Source: Perca fluviatilis
Lineage: Eukaryota > Chordata > Actinopteri > Perciformes > Percidae
Direction of reading: 5' to 3'
NCBI RefSeq assembly: GCF_010015445.1
Contig: NC_053115.1
Span: 4,757,576-4,821,575 of the forward strand
Length of the DNA stretch: 64,000 nucleotides
A model generated the notes under the pieces. That model had not been told where the DNA came from. It ran no database searches and saw nothing but the letters and a program-made list of their open reading frames with translations. This document shows, piece by piece, positions 11,911 to 26,073 of the stretch. How positions within the stretch are numbered: the stretch's first letter is position 1; every line of letters begins with the position of its first letter. A program made the translations under genes and the position numbers.

Positions 11911-12521
11911 AGGGCCCTATTTTAATGACCTATCACTGTTTTGGGCGTAACATGCAATAAACCAATCAGAGGGTCATCTCCCATTCCCTTTAAAAGCCAG
12001 GCGTGTTCGGACCTTGGTGTATAACTATTATGATGGAGGATTTGCAGGAAGGAGAGATGTTCAGGAGAAGAAACTGATCTGCTCGTGCATGAAGTGAAAG
12101 CGTGCGAGCAGATCATATCATAATACTATTTCACATTGTAATATTTTTATTTGTAATCTTTTGCATGTGTGTGTGCTGCTGCGCGTCCCTGTGTGTGTGT
12201 GTACCAAGCATAGTGGGCGCGCGCTGTGCACGAGCCTAGGAGCATTTTACTAATGCGCTGTTAAAATAACAATGAAATGCTACGCTACTGGTCAATGGCG
12301 CGATCACTTCCCGCTGCCTCAAGATAGCAATACGCCCAGAATGCACCTGACCACCCCTCCCTGTAAGACCAGCACGCCCATGGGCGCACAGATGGGCGCA
12401 GGTGCATTTGCTATTTAAACAACGCGGGCGCTGGACGGGATATTGACAACCGCGTCGGTCTTAAACTAGCAAAGACACTTGCGTCGAGCTTTGCGCTGCA
12501 CCAGGTCCAAGATAGGGCCCT
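11911..12521. mobile_element. Probable miniature transposon with AGGGCCCTAT ends
   Basis: Left end AGGGCCCTATTTTAATGACC and right end ...AAGATAGGGCCCT are inverted. The interior is GC-rich with GCGCA and TGGGCGCA motifs, unlike its surroundings. No clear target duplication was found, so the superfamily is open. It lies just past the predicted slc41a3 polyadenylation signal. Confidence 0.6.
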
Positions 12522-12571
12522 AAATAAGTTAAACTGAGAAAAATGCCCTTATATGGATAATAGCAAAATAC

Positions 12572-12577
12572 TTTATT
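12572..12577 (-). terminator. slc41a3 polyadenylation signal candidate
   Basis: AATAAA on the minus strand, about 270 bp downstream of the slc41a3 stop codon at 12849-12851. No other close match was seen between them. Confidence 0.5.
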
Positions 12578-12848
12578 GAGCGCAGAATAGATCTTTGTTT
12601 GCTTCAACTAAATTATTCTTTGTGCAATCATTTGTCAAAAACATAAATCTATGTGCTTGCCAAAACATATTCTTCTGTCCCATTTGGACGCTCAGTATTG
12701 AGGCACAAATATAACGCCATACTTAACCTCTTGTTGTTCTTTAATTCTCACCTTCTTTCTTAAATCCAAGAGCTTTGCAAGTGTCCTTCAGCCACTTGCA
12801 TATACTAGAGAGCAGTACACTCAGGGTGTACAAGATCGTGTGTCTGTG

Positions 12849-13028
12849 TCAAACTCCAGTCCCAGTAGAACTGATCATCACGATCAGCCTTAAGCTCAAT
12901 GCCAAGAAACCAGTCCCCAGCAGGTCACCTAGAGCTGTGAGGTAGGGGATAGAGAAGTTGTCTGGATCCAGTCCCCTTCGCCACAGCCATCGCACCATCA
13001 GGCTGGCCACGTAAAGCAAAATCACCAC
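12849..13028 (-). CDS. slc41a3: slc41a3 terminal coding exon
   Basis: 180 bp, acceptor TTATCCAG before [11 protein letters not shown], 59 codons plus TGA at 12849-12851. It contains the second [18 protein letters not shown] motif and the last membrane segment, [11 protein letters not shown]. Confidence 0.93.
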   Translation of the reverse strand: MVILLYVASLMVRWLWRRGLDPDNFSIPYLTALGDLLGTGFLALSLRLIVMISSTGTGV

Positions 13029-16000
13029 CTGGATAATGACAATGGATGGACATGTTTTAAATGAGAGTGTCTGAGATTGGTGTAAAACATACACTCTTGC
13101 AAAACTCAATTTTTAAAGGAACACGCCGACTTATTGGGACTTCAGCTTATTCACTGTATCCCCCAGAGTTAGATGAGTCCATACATACCCTTCTCATCTC
13201 CGTGCGTGTCGTAACTCTGTCTGACACACCCACCGCTAGCCTAGCTTAGCACAGATCCTGGAGGTAACCGGCTCCAACTAGCCTACTGCTCCCAATAAGT
13301 GACAAAATAATGCCAACATGTTCCTATTTACATGTTGTGATTTGTCTAGTCACAGCATGTACAAATAACAAGGTCACATGAGACACAGCCATCTTCTAAC
13401 TGTATACAAACTGGGAACTATATTCTGAGAAGGCGAAGCACTGCTACTTCTGCTACTTAGGCGGAGTGATTTGCTCGCAGCACCTGGAGCCCTGTGGTGA
13501 GGAGCAGAGAGTAACAACGGTGCTTTTCAGGTGTTGCGCTAATGTTGGAATTATTTTGTCAGTCATTGGGAGCAGTAGGCTACATGGAGGGATACGGTGA
13601 ATAAGACAAAGTCCCAATAAGTCGGTGTGTTCCTTTAATGAAGTCTTTTTTTTCTCAGTACGAGCAACAAAACGTTTATCGACTATGTGACCTGAAGCAA
13701 AGCTGCGGACAGGTAGCAGACGATGAAGGTGGGCGTCATGGCAGTATGGGCTCCCTGCAGGAGGTGGATGGTGTACAGGAAGAGGAGGTGACCCGGGACT
13801 ACAAGAAGGATCAGGACTCTGGCTGATTTAGAGTTAACATCTAGGTAAACGTAGAAAGAGAAGTAACACTTTCAGTTTTTGTCTGTACTGGGTAGCATTT
13901 TTAATCATGAATGCTTTTATTTTCAAATTAATTGTGATCCTCTAGTTTAAGACTATGGAGACAATGGTAGAGGTGGTTGGTGGCATCTATCTTTAACCAC
14001 TGTTACATTAGTCAAATTTACATTTCCCATAAACTCAGTTTCTTTCTGATACAAATAAGACTTTTTTTAAAAGAACACTTTGACAATATGGGAAATAGGC
14101 TAAACTTATTTGCATTCTTACGGAAATCATTTCCGTAATGGCTGTATGTACTGTAGCTGGATCCAGCAGCTGGTTAGCTTAGCTTAGCATAAGACTGGAA
14201 ATCAGCTAGCCTGGCTCTGTCTAAAGTCAACACCATCTGTGGCTTTAATAACAGTCAAGTGTTTGACTTGGTAATTATTTCTTGATCGGTAATTCTGATG
14301 AAGGGCCTGTGCACTGCACCTTTAAATTGTGTTTTTGTCCCTGTATCTGACCTGAGGAGCAGAGGGTTGCACAGGGTCCAGGACAGTCCACACCCATTAT
14401 AAATGGAAGAGCTCCAGGAACGCCCCAGTAGTGGAGGTAGGTGGACATCCTGCTGGCCTGGATGGCCACCAGATTTCCGCCTACACCTGCATGGACATGG
14501 ACATGGACATGGACATAGAAAAGTGGAGCACTGAATTATTCCATGATAAGTATTTTATTAAACTAGTATAATACAATCAAAACAAATACAAGTGCATTTC
14601 AAGATTGCAGCATAGAAGGTGGAGGATGTTTTATTGTCCGAGACAAGAAATGATACAAGTTCCAGCTAATAAATGGTTGTTGTTGTTTTTTTTTGTTTTT
14701 TGCTTTTACAGTATGTTTTGATATTTGCCCATGTGTCATCTTACAGTCATTTGAGAGGCTGAGTAATCACTGTAGAATATCAGAGTACACACTCTTGATG
14801 ATTCACTCTCCAAACTGTTTTTTTTGTTGGAAATCTATTCAACAGCTATGCCTTATCCCTGGGTCCCAGGGGGGCTTTTTTCTCTGAAGGCTTGGAAAAG
14901 GCAGTTTGGGTGTTGTGCTGTATTGTAACATCCATGTCAGAATCAGAATCATGTCTTTGTCATTGTAAAACATTGTCACAACGAAATTTAAGTGCTACTC
15001 CTTCTGATGCCTAGAAGTATACATTCATACGCACACGCCATAACCTTCCACAAACCATACCCTCACATACACACAGTGACGGACTGGCCATCTGGAATTT
15101 GGGCAAATGCCATAAGGGCCGCATCCCTATGGACCCCTATGGGCCACTACTGATAAAGTTATTTTATGCATGCAGCCGCAAGGTGCGTGGAAAAACTCGG
15201 AAGGCAGAGTTACTAATTTCCAAGCTAGGTTGTTGACAAAAATAGGGCCGGTGTGTTGCAAATGCCAGGGCCGTTTTTTTTAATCCCAGTCCATCACTGC
15301 ATACACATAATGGGACAGGTACTTCTAGTGCATAGTAGTATACATTCATACACTTACCCACGCCATACTCTCACACCACTGTACTCTTTTTGTTTAAGAT
15401 CACAGTACTGGAAAAGTGCAAATGCAGTGCAAAACAGGCAAGCTAATCATTCAGCATGATGACGTCCTATTTCTGTAATTGAATGTTTAGAGTTGTGATG
15501 GCTGTGGGGGAAAAGCTGTCTCTGAACCTGGATGTGCGGGTTCTGACAGACCTGTAATACGTACTTAAGGGGTTTGAAGCACATGGATCATTTAGACAAA
15601 ACAGGGGTGTTTTACTCAAGTATTGTACTAAAGTACACTGTAAACCCGAACGTTCAAAGTAATTAAATAGATTAGTAGTGTATATCAAATTTTAGAAAGT
15701 TCTACTATAATTTGTAAGTTGTGTAAATGTTTTTTTGAGTATTGTTAACTAATATTTTTGATTAAATGGCTATTTTGTGTTAAGTAAGCATAACTAATAA
15801 TGGGTAATATAATTATATTGTTAATAGGTGTTTAAATAAAGTTTATATAAATGTTTAAGATATGCTGCAATGGTTGATGTTAGAATTAGTGAGAAAAGTT
15901 TATTTTATTTTTGTTAACTTTAGTTATTTATTTTATACAGCTGCAGGGATAATTTGTATGGAGAGTTAATCTGTACTCAAGCAGAAGGTGCCTAATTTGC

Positions 16001-19000
16001 ACACTACACTGTTTAGTTTGGAAAACAGAAGAAGAAAAGTTTGAAAACGAGCAAGGAAGCAGAACAGTAGGGTTGCAGAACTACCACGCAGCAGAATCGG
16101 TCACTGGACTTACTGTAAGTTTTGAATGTTAATATTATTGTTTTATTTTTTACATTTTGTATGTGTTTGTCTCAGAGAGCGTAGCCTTCTCCAAGCCCCC
16201 GCCTCACTGGCTTATCACGAGTTTGTAGGGATTGAACTTGTCAGATATAGGTTAGTGCTAAAGAGCTAGCTAGCCACTTAGCGACAATAAGTTACCAGAG
16301 CTATTTAGGGCTTTGACGTTCGCTCCAGAACAAAGGCCTACTCACTTCCGAAGGACGGATATCTAGTAATATCATTCCCGCTTAAAGGTGGTGTAGAAAT
16401 GAGTTGTTAGTAGAGACTAACAGACACCCGTATGAGCTAGTTAGTTTTTGTTGCTGGATTTCAATAGTGCACAAAAGAGCATAAACGCCTCAAACTGAGT
16501 TCCTACACGCAAGTCCGCCCTGTGGAGTTCTAGGAGCTAGTTTTAAATTCTGTGTGAGCAGATGTCTGAGACACGGAGATTGCTGTTAACAGAAGTCACT
16601 CCCGTCTGCCTACTGTTGCCCGGTTTTAAAAAAACGACCCTGCTGGGAAGCTGCTTTTCATGACAAAGATGAATAAACCCTTAACAGTAAAGCTTTGGTT
16701 TGTAGAAATGGTATTATTGTTGATTAACCATGCACTAAGGTTGTGTGGCTGCTTTTTTTACAGTAATGTTAATTTTGCTTGATGGCTTTAGTAACTTGAC
16801 ATTATGGGGTTAATGATATTAACAGGGCATTTATAAATGGAAGTATTTATAATTTGACACTCTTGATTTTTATGTTTCAGTTATGTTTGATTTGCTGTTC
16901 CAGTTTCAGAGAAGATACTGGAGATGTGATAACATCCAGGAATAATTGTGAATTTCTATCCCCCCTAAATACAATAACGTTGTTGTTTTTTCTCAAGGTT
17001 TAGTGTGGTCCCCAAATACCCCCACATACACACATCATTGTTTTTACTTGCCTGTTTGATAAAAAAAGTGTTTTGCTGTATTTAAGTCAACAATAATGAA
17101 TGTGTCTGTTAGATACTACTAATATATTTTACTTACTTTGTATTTGTTGCAAAATGTTGAGAAGACTGGAAGAAACCATTAGAAAGATGTGGAGACCACA
17201 TTTCCCTACGACAGACCATAGTTGTCCTCACCAGTAACTCATGACCTCTGGCGTTATAGAGTTGGGTATTGGTTCTTTAAAGTGAAATGTGTTCTTACTC
17301 ATTTGGCTGATATTTTTGTTTATGTGTGCAAGTTTCAAATTGACTGTTTTTATAGTGTTGTTGCTGTATTCTCCTCTGGGTTATTTCTATGTAGTGTGCG
17401 AGTTCAGCGGATAACAAATCGACTGCCCAACACGCTATGCTGGTTACCGCTATCTTCCTCGGACTGATGCCTTATTCAGACGAAGGCATCAAATGGAAGA
17501 CAGATGCTCTGGGATTTAAATCTGCATTTTTTAATTTCTATTGAGTTTTGTTTGGTTGTTTTGAATTATACTTTGTTTGATTTGTTTGATTAAGGAGTGT
17601 GATGTTGGGTATGTTTGTGCTGTTTTCGTAGATGTCAAGGCACTACTGTTCGTTTCTGTGTATTGGAGACGTTTGAGTAGAACTCAAGGTTAAGTAAACA
17701 TCTGTTGTATTATCGTAACATTTTTCTTCGTTTTGTTTGTAGAACTAGTGGATTTTGTTGGAGTTTGAACCTTCATGCCGGTCTTTGTAAAGTGGTTTGT
17801 TCAATGTGAACAAATTATGTATCTGTTGTTGTGTTGTGTGGTTTTTATTATTGGTGGGTGGCATTGGTGTGAGGCATTTTTATGGTGATAGAAGTCAGTT
17901 ATAACCCTTGAGAATACTTTATTGAAAGTGTGGGGTGTTCAACTTGGGCTTCCTGATTGTGGTTATGCACTACCCCAGCTATCCCAAACCCAACTTTTGA
18001 CTTATTTTGTGGTAATTCCCCGTTGCAGCATGTGTGGAGGTTAGTTTTTCTTTTGTCAAATAAAATCACTACTGAGGGTTCAATAATCTATTTGTTTTTA
18101 ATGCTGTTGTTGTTTAATTTTTCTCCATTGTGGGTGCTACATTTCTTTTGTATGTTGTTTTTCTCTTATTTCTGCTCGTACTTTAAGCAAAAGCATGTTT
18201 TTTTTTTAGCTGTAAATAACCTTTTGGTTTTGTTTTGTTACTCTATTTTTGTGTGGTGGAATACCATTTCGGACTTAGCGTTAAGTGTAGTGCGAGGGAA
18301 AAAAAGCACCGTATAAGTGTTTTTAGATGTTAAAAATAGACAGAGTGTACGTAGGTCCGTGTATAAAGTTATACAGACAGCACAGGCGTGCGATAGCGAG
18401 CTACGCACCATTGCGCCTCCAGCAGCGTGTTAGCACCATGTGGTGTCTCAGCTTGGCCATCTTGCTTTGCCCGCGATTATTAGTTTTGTTTCTTATTGCA
18501 TAAGGTCACCTTTGAGTCACAAGTTCCCTGTTTCAAACTTTTTCTGCTGCTCGTACCGTTTTGTGTATTTACTACCGCGATTTTTTCTTTCGTTGTTTTA
18601 GGATTTAGTTGTCACAAGCTAGGCCCTTGGCGTAGATGTAGTGTTCGTGTTTTATTTAGCCACGAAAAAAAGTCGACTTATAGTCGGAAAATACGGTACT
18701 TATTGGGTTTATTCACGTCAGGTTGATAAGTAAGTTTATTTCGTGTGATCTCTGTCGACGACCATGCCTAGTTAGAATCTGAGTATTATTTTATAAGTGT
18801 TTGTACACATGTGCGACTAGCAGTGGAGACGGTTAAAATATGAAGATATTTCTATCTAATAATAAGTTTGTTAGCAAATTTGAAGGATAGGTAGAATTTT
18901 GGTTTTTTTAAAAATCTCAAATTTTTTTTTTTTATTACATAGTATATAGAATTTAAATTTTTTTTTTTATTTATAAATGTTTTTTCTTTAAATGTAACTG

Positions 19001-22000
19001 TTCAAAAGCAGACGTTGCGACTTTAGATATATAAGTGTACTTAATGTAAGTGAGGCACGTTGCCTAAAATTAGTTTTGTCACATGTTTTAGTACAAATCA
19101 AATATTTGATAATGTGTTTAAAAAATACAAAATTAAATGAGTTCATGTGGTTGTGTTTTTTTTTAAGTTTGTGTTATTCGTGGTTTAAACTCAAAATGTA
19201 AGTTATAATAATGGTAAGAAACTAGTTTTGAAAATTTGAGTTGAGTATGAGATTTAATTTAATGTTATCAAGTAGATTAAAATTTTGTTAATTTTGATTT
19301 AGTTTTAAATAAATTTGCTTTTTGAGTTTTATAGTGTACAAATTTGAACTTTCTGCTACTTTATACTTTTCAGAGGGAACTGCGCTACATGTATCTGAAA
19401 GCTGTAGCTACTAGTCACTTTTACATAAAAAACATTATACGCTCATGTGACATAATGCCATATGTAGGGAGCGGTCAGTAAATCAATAAATCAACAAATT
19501 TCAAACAAAAGGCTTCATACCCTATAACAAGTGGTTACGCGGTTTTTGCCAATAAAAAATAGTTTGCTCTTCCTCTACACCTCACCACATGTTCACTAGA
19601 GCTGGGCGATATGGAAAAAATCAAATATCACGATATTTTTGACAAAATACCTCATTGTCGATATTGTGGCGATATTGTAGCGTGTAGTGTGACTATTGAT
19701 GCTTTCACAAAATATTAACTCAATGAGTTTTGATAAATTATCTCCAATAATGTGGATACAATGACTTAGTGGGTAAAGGCAAATAATAAAACAACTAGAA
19801 CAGTCTGGTAAGTTCAGAAAAGTACATCACTTTACTGTAATGCAGCCTCTAAAACCAGAAAAAGACCACTTGTGTCATATTATGATATTACAATATCCAA
19901 AATTTAAGAAGATATCTAGTCTCAAATATCGATATCAATATAATATTGATATATTGCCCAGCCCTAATGTTCACTTGTCCTAAATTAAAGGTGTCACCTT
20001 GCCTACAGATCACATCACCCTATCAGACATAGCAAGGATGAACAAAATAACAAAATATAAACACATTCTGAATCATTATCATCAAATTACACAGTTAAAA
20101 AATGCAAGATGTCTGAACATAATTATGAACTAAATAAGGCAAATCTGCAAAATGGCTTCAACACCATACTATAATCTACCCAGTAGTATGTAAAGCATCT
20201 AAAATTGGCTCCACATTGGCAAACTACAACACTATAATGCTACATGTATTCATTATATATATTTTTCAGTCCCTAATACACCAAATAATAGTTGAATTTA
20301 CATTTGCCAATCCATGCTACGGCTAAAAATCAAACGCAGTGCAGATTTTACCCATTACAAATTTTAAAATTCCCCATTCAGTCATCAAGAACCAGAAAAT
20401 TTTAAATACATCACCCCACTGTTAAATCCCATCCCCTTGGGAGTCCCGATAGGCAAACTGCAATGTCCCTGGTTCAATTACAGCCTGGTACCTTTGTTCC
20501 ACGCCACATCCCCCTGCTTACTGCATAATAAAACCTACTATAATAATTAAACACAATCTAAAAGAAGCCATTCTGCATAACGAGCACTTTAATTTTGATC
20601 CTTTAAGTACATTTTCCAAACGTTAAACTTTTTAAATCTTCAGGACTTTTACTTGTAAGGGAGTATTTTTAGACTATGCTATTTCGACTTTTACTTAAGT
20701 AAAGGATCTAAATACTTCTTCCACTGGTTTCTGGTCGACAGGCCAAGAGGGGAGAGCGCTGAATTGGAATGCAAATGAACTTCCTGTACCGGGGGGTGGT
20801 AATACATGCATGAGTCTTTGGAAGCACTGAAGTTGGCAGAGATACTGCGCAAGCGGGCGCCAGTGAATGCATAGTTGGCATTCTGATCAGGCTTGTGGTA
20901 TATGTAAAGACCATTGTTATTCCTCTCTACTTAGTATGCTGCTTTGTGGGCAACGAACTTCTGTCAGTGAAGATCTGGCAACATACGCCTCTCTGAGGTT
21001 CCTTTGACTGCTCAACTTCAGCAGCACTTTAATACCTCACGATTGGCTAATCGCTCAAATTTGAAGCCCTTTTAAAGTAATAATGGGATTAACTGCTGGG
21101 CGCCTGCATGCTCCAACAATTCCCACATTACATCAGTTGACATTATTGATAATAATGAAGCTAATTATGAAGCTTGATTGTCTTTCTTCAAAGACTAGGA
21201 CTGTTGAAACCATAATCCTAAATCCCTGCTCGGCCTACTCCTTCAGGAAAACACGTCATCACTAATTTCTTTGCTCAGGGCATGTGAGCGAAATTTCGCA
21301 GATTGTTTCTGCTTTAATTAAGGGGGATTGTGTACACAATAATATTTATTTTAGGCAAAATCAATCAAAGTTACCATCCTATTTTCATCACTCAAGGACT
21401 GTAAAATAAGGACCCTGTCTGAGAAAATGTCAACTGAGTACATGTAATCCTGCTTATATTCAATGTGATTTTCTTGCAGTGGCAGAAGAAGTATTTAGAT
21501 ACTAAGCTTTATCTTAAGTAAAAGTAGTAATATCACAATTATTTTTTTTTGTTTTTAATTTGTTTATGATGTTATGTGTATGTATTATTGCATTGTCACA
21601 GTTACAAGTGAGTTGTAAGGACCTCAGGAAGAATAGCACCTGCAATGCAGGAGCTAATGAGGATCCTAAATAAACAAACAAACAATGTAAAAATACTATT
21701 ACAAGTAAAAGTCCTGCATTCAAAAGTATGAAGGTAGAGTACAAAAGTGTCAGTGTTGAGAAGAATGTATTTAATATTAATTATATTGACCTAGTATCTA
21801 TATTTATAAATACTTACTATTCACTCTCATGACCACTGATATGGAAGCAAATAATGACCATCAAAATTTGAATCTTATAAGCAACTCAATACTAACCATG
21901 AAGTGTGTATATGCTGCCTTTTTATGCACTGATTATACATAAATGTATGGGTTAAAGTTACATATTTTCATCTTCCACTCACCATTGATGACTGGAGTGA

Positions 22001-23580
22001 ACACTGCCATACCTTCGAAGTTTGGATTGGCTATGGTCTTATCCAGAATCAGACCACCGATGCTGGGAAGAAGACAACATACAACACATTAGTCTGAGTG
22101 GGACACCTGTGGACAAATGGCTAGATTCCATAACCTTACTGATTTATTTAAATTAAATAAACATATATATTTTAATTATGTCAAAACATGTGATCAGAGC
22201 AAGAAATGTCCTGAATTCGCTGGACCCTCTGACAGAGAGAGTCACAGGTCGGCTCACCTGCTAACGGACATGGCCAAAATGACCGGTTGCCAGCCTGATT
22301 TTAGGACGTCGCTGACGACTGGAGAGCGTCGGGCAATAATAACCCACGCTGGGATAAGGAGCAGGAAGAAGCCACACACCGCAGGAGGCAGGTACCACAT
22401 GTCTGGAGAGCAACATAGCACCAAAAACATCGGTAAAAATCTTTGATTGCACTCTTCATGTAATTGGTGTTTGAATAGAAACGACACTTTTCTTTTTGTT
22501 TTTAGGAAAAGGGGTCAAACATCAAATATTCTGACCATGACAGAAATGATGACAGTCTTATGATCTGTTGGCAGACTTTTGCTAGAATCTAAGGTGGACT
22601 ATGCTGCCCTCATGTGGCTTAAATACTCCTTAAACACCAAAGATGCTGTTGCTTTGCTGTTTTTTTTTATCTGAAACTGATTTTAATCAGGTTTCACCCT
22701 CTTTTGTCAACAAACTAGTGTCCGTACATGCCACTGGTGCAGAAAAAGAATGTACTGAAAGCGACTCGTGGGTTTTTCTTAATGTGACGTGTGACCTCTG
22801 ACCTCTGTAACAGAAGAAGAGGCTGCTGACATAAGCAAGCAGAGACAGAGTGATGAGGTCACCGAGGCTGGCAGCGATGGGTGTTGCCACGTTATCTGGG
22901 TTGATGCCCACCTTCCTGGATCCAATAATCACTGCCACCATCAGCAGACCTGCCAAAGCACAAGATGAAGACTTGACAAAGAAGTTAAACAACACATTAC
23001 ACTCATAAACTCTACTTCCCTGTATGTTGTAGCCTACTATGTGTATCTTATACATTCTCAGCCATTCATTCCTCTGCAGCAGTTTGTGCCTTTGTCTGAC
23101 CTAGAGACAGTGCAGCGATGAAAGCAGTGGTGACGCTGCTGGCACAGAGGACAGCTGCCTGGATAACGTCCACTCTGCCCCTGGTCAGACCCCCGAGGCC
23201 CACTGCTGCAACAGCTGCCAGGAAGCCCACGACTGTGGCCTGGACCTGGGGATGAAGGAGAGGGCAGAGGGATGTGAGACTTATTTATCGATCTATAGTG
23301 GGTCAAATGGGAGATTACATTTCAGATATTCTCGATACCTCCAAATTGAAATTACAAGTCGAAGGCTGACATAAACAGTTTAAATTTTTTTTTTTTTAAT
23401 TAAATAAAAAAAACTAAATTAAATAAATAATATATATATCAATTTCTAAAATATATATATTTATTAATTTCATTTTTTTTAAATAAATCATACACACATA
23501 TATACAGTGTATATGTATATATATATATAGATATATTTATTAATTTCATTTTTTTTATAAATCATACACACATATATACA

Positions 23581-23650
<70 letters not shown>

Positions 23651-26031
23651 TAATTTCATATGTATTTTACAAAGTCCGAAATTTTATTGCTACTCTCTCC
23701 CTTGGCTTCCAGTGCATTTCATAAATTAGAGCTTTTATCCAATCAGATTTCCCCCTGTGCTGTCGCCGGGTGAAAAATATACTCTGAGACCTTCAGCATT
23801 TCAAGTGAATCCCTCTGCTGTTTAAGCAAATAGGGACAATGTCGTTGATCGTTGATAGCCAATCAGATTTCGAGTTTGCCCTGTTAGGCGTATTCTTTGG
23901 CAGGCTAGAGCCTTCTAGCTGGCCCAGTGACTGTACAACAGCTGGCCTAGTTTGCAGTGTGGTAGGGGAAGACTCATGTATATTCATTAGGGAAGTCATC
24001 CCTGATTGGCTCGCCCTGACATTCTTACCCTAACCGTAACCAATCCCACTCCTCTTGCCTAAATCTAACCAACCCAACCAGAGCAGGCAATGAGTACTAG
24101 CCAATCAGGGATGAGTGGCCGAGAAGCAAAACTAGCAAGCATCACATAACCGTAAAATTACTTCATTCATGAGTTTACTAGCTATTACTGCTTGCTTTAG
24201 ATCGTTGCTGCTGACCAGTGGTGAAGATTTGAACAGTGTCAGTGGCCGCTGTGCCTTTGTGTGTGCGTGGCGTGTGTGTTGCTGAGCCCCAGCAGCTTGG
24301 CTGGAGTTTGTGGGGAAGCCTGTTGATCGACGATTGGGTTATTTGTGTTTTTTCGACTGCTCTGCGGTCGTCGTATGAGTAAATGTGACCGGTTGTTGTG
24401 GTTTTGTTTTTTGTTTCTTTGGTAAATTACATTCATTATATGATATGTGATGCAGCATCCTGCCACACTGCGTAAAGTGATGGCTTCAGTCAACCGTGTA
24501 TTCATGTCTCTGCAATAGTGTATTGAAACTCTCTAGTTGTTGAGCCTTGTGTTAAATCACTTGTACTATAATACTGTCATGGTGAGGTTAGTCAAAAGTG
24601 GTTTAATTGCTGTAGGATAGTACTGAAGGCCTAGGTGTAAAATACACGGCCTTGCCAATGTGCACTCGTAGTCTTAAAAAGAAGTTGTAGCAGGCAACGG
24701 AAGAATCATCTCAATTTTTTGATTGTGTTCTTCAATTTCTCATCATATCTACCATTTAAAAAACCATCTCCAACTTTTATTTTGTGTGTTTAATTGGCTG
24801 CGATGCATTACTGAAGTGAGATAAATGATCTTATCATGTCAGCGAAGCTTCTTGAATTACACTGAGTTGTCTTGAAGCCAGCAGAGTGATGAAGTGTGTT
24901 AGTAATACAATGGGGAGTGTGCACTGGAGCAGTGTGTCACCTGAATCAGAGCCAGATTACAGAACACCATCCTCCACTGCTGCTGAGCCTCATCCATCTG
25001 CCCTGTGTTGGCCTGTGGATGGAAACAGGCTCACGTAATCACATTTCTCAATTACATATTAGTTGTTTTCAAGCGTCACTGTGCAAATTTTTAATCCCGC
25101 TACTTGTCAACATCATGTCAGAATTACCCTGACAAATGATCTGATTGGTCGACAGTGTGCATTCAATATTATAGTTCTTATCATTTAAAACAATTGTTGT
25201 CATCTCTTTTTTTGCTTGCGTGTGTGTGTGTATGTGTTCTGTATGCATGTGAGTGTGTTTCCACTCACTGCTGTTGACAGTCTGGATGCCAATGTCATCT
25301 CCAGATTCCCCTTGAGCCCCACCAGTGCTGGCACCAGGATAAACACCTCTGAGATCTCCTTGAACACATCCCAGTGCTGAAAAACACCACCGTGGTTTTT
25401 TTAATGCACCTTTTGTTACCAACGAGCTTGTCCAATGCAGCCCCCTCTACAAATACATCACAGTCAAACTACACCACAAGAAATATTGTTTTTTAAGCGG
25501 ACATTTAGCGAAGTATTTACTGGAAACATGTTGTGAACATACTGTATAATCACCTTTTAAGTTTAATTTGCGGACGTCGTGTTTCTGGTCATCAATGTTA
25601 GTCCAAAATTCACTCTCTATAAGCTCTGCTTTTGTTCTCCACCAACTCCTGAGTGTATTATCTGGCTCTCAGCTGCTAAATGCTTCACTATGTTCGCCAG
25701 CTGGTCTCGAACTGTGTCTGCAGTTTGGTGCTGAGCAGGTAGTGTAATGTGGGTTTTAGGAGCTTTTTCTCTGGAAAAAACAGCTACCTAATGCAGCCCG
25801 AAAATAATGACATGAGAGTGGTGAGTTGAGCCAGACAGCCAAACAATGAGCTGAAACTCACTATGAAGCTCCGTAAAGCCAAGAGGAGCTGCAGATTCAG
25901 GTGATCATTTTCCATAGTTTCATCACTACGAGTGAACCCTTTTCACATTGCTTTCACATTGTCGTTTGATAAAAATATTAATTATAGTCGCTTTAAATAA
26001 AGCAATTGTGTTATATGTGTTATATGTGTTA

Positions 26032-26073
<42 letters not shown>

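Larger units (their letters stand above)
15597..20726. repeat. Older dispersed repeat broken up by later insertions
   Basis: Pieces of one common fish repeat occur in order: TTTTACTCAAGTATTGTACT at 15610, then CTGCTACTTTATACTTTTCA at 19353, ATTGGCTCCACATTGGC near 20205, CTTTAAGTACATTTTCC near 20600, and ACTTAAGTAAAGGATCTAAA with ATACTTCTTCCACTGG at its right end. A CACTA-type element (15636-19336) and a hAT miniature element (19597-19966) lie inside it. A further partial copy in opposite orientation lies at 21478-21760. Confidence 0.6.
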
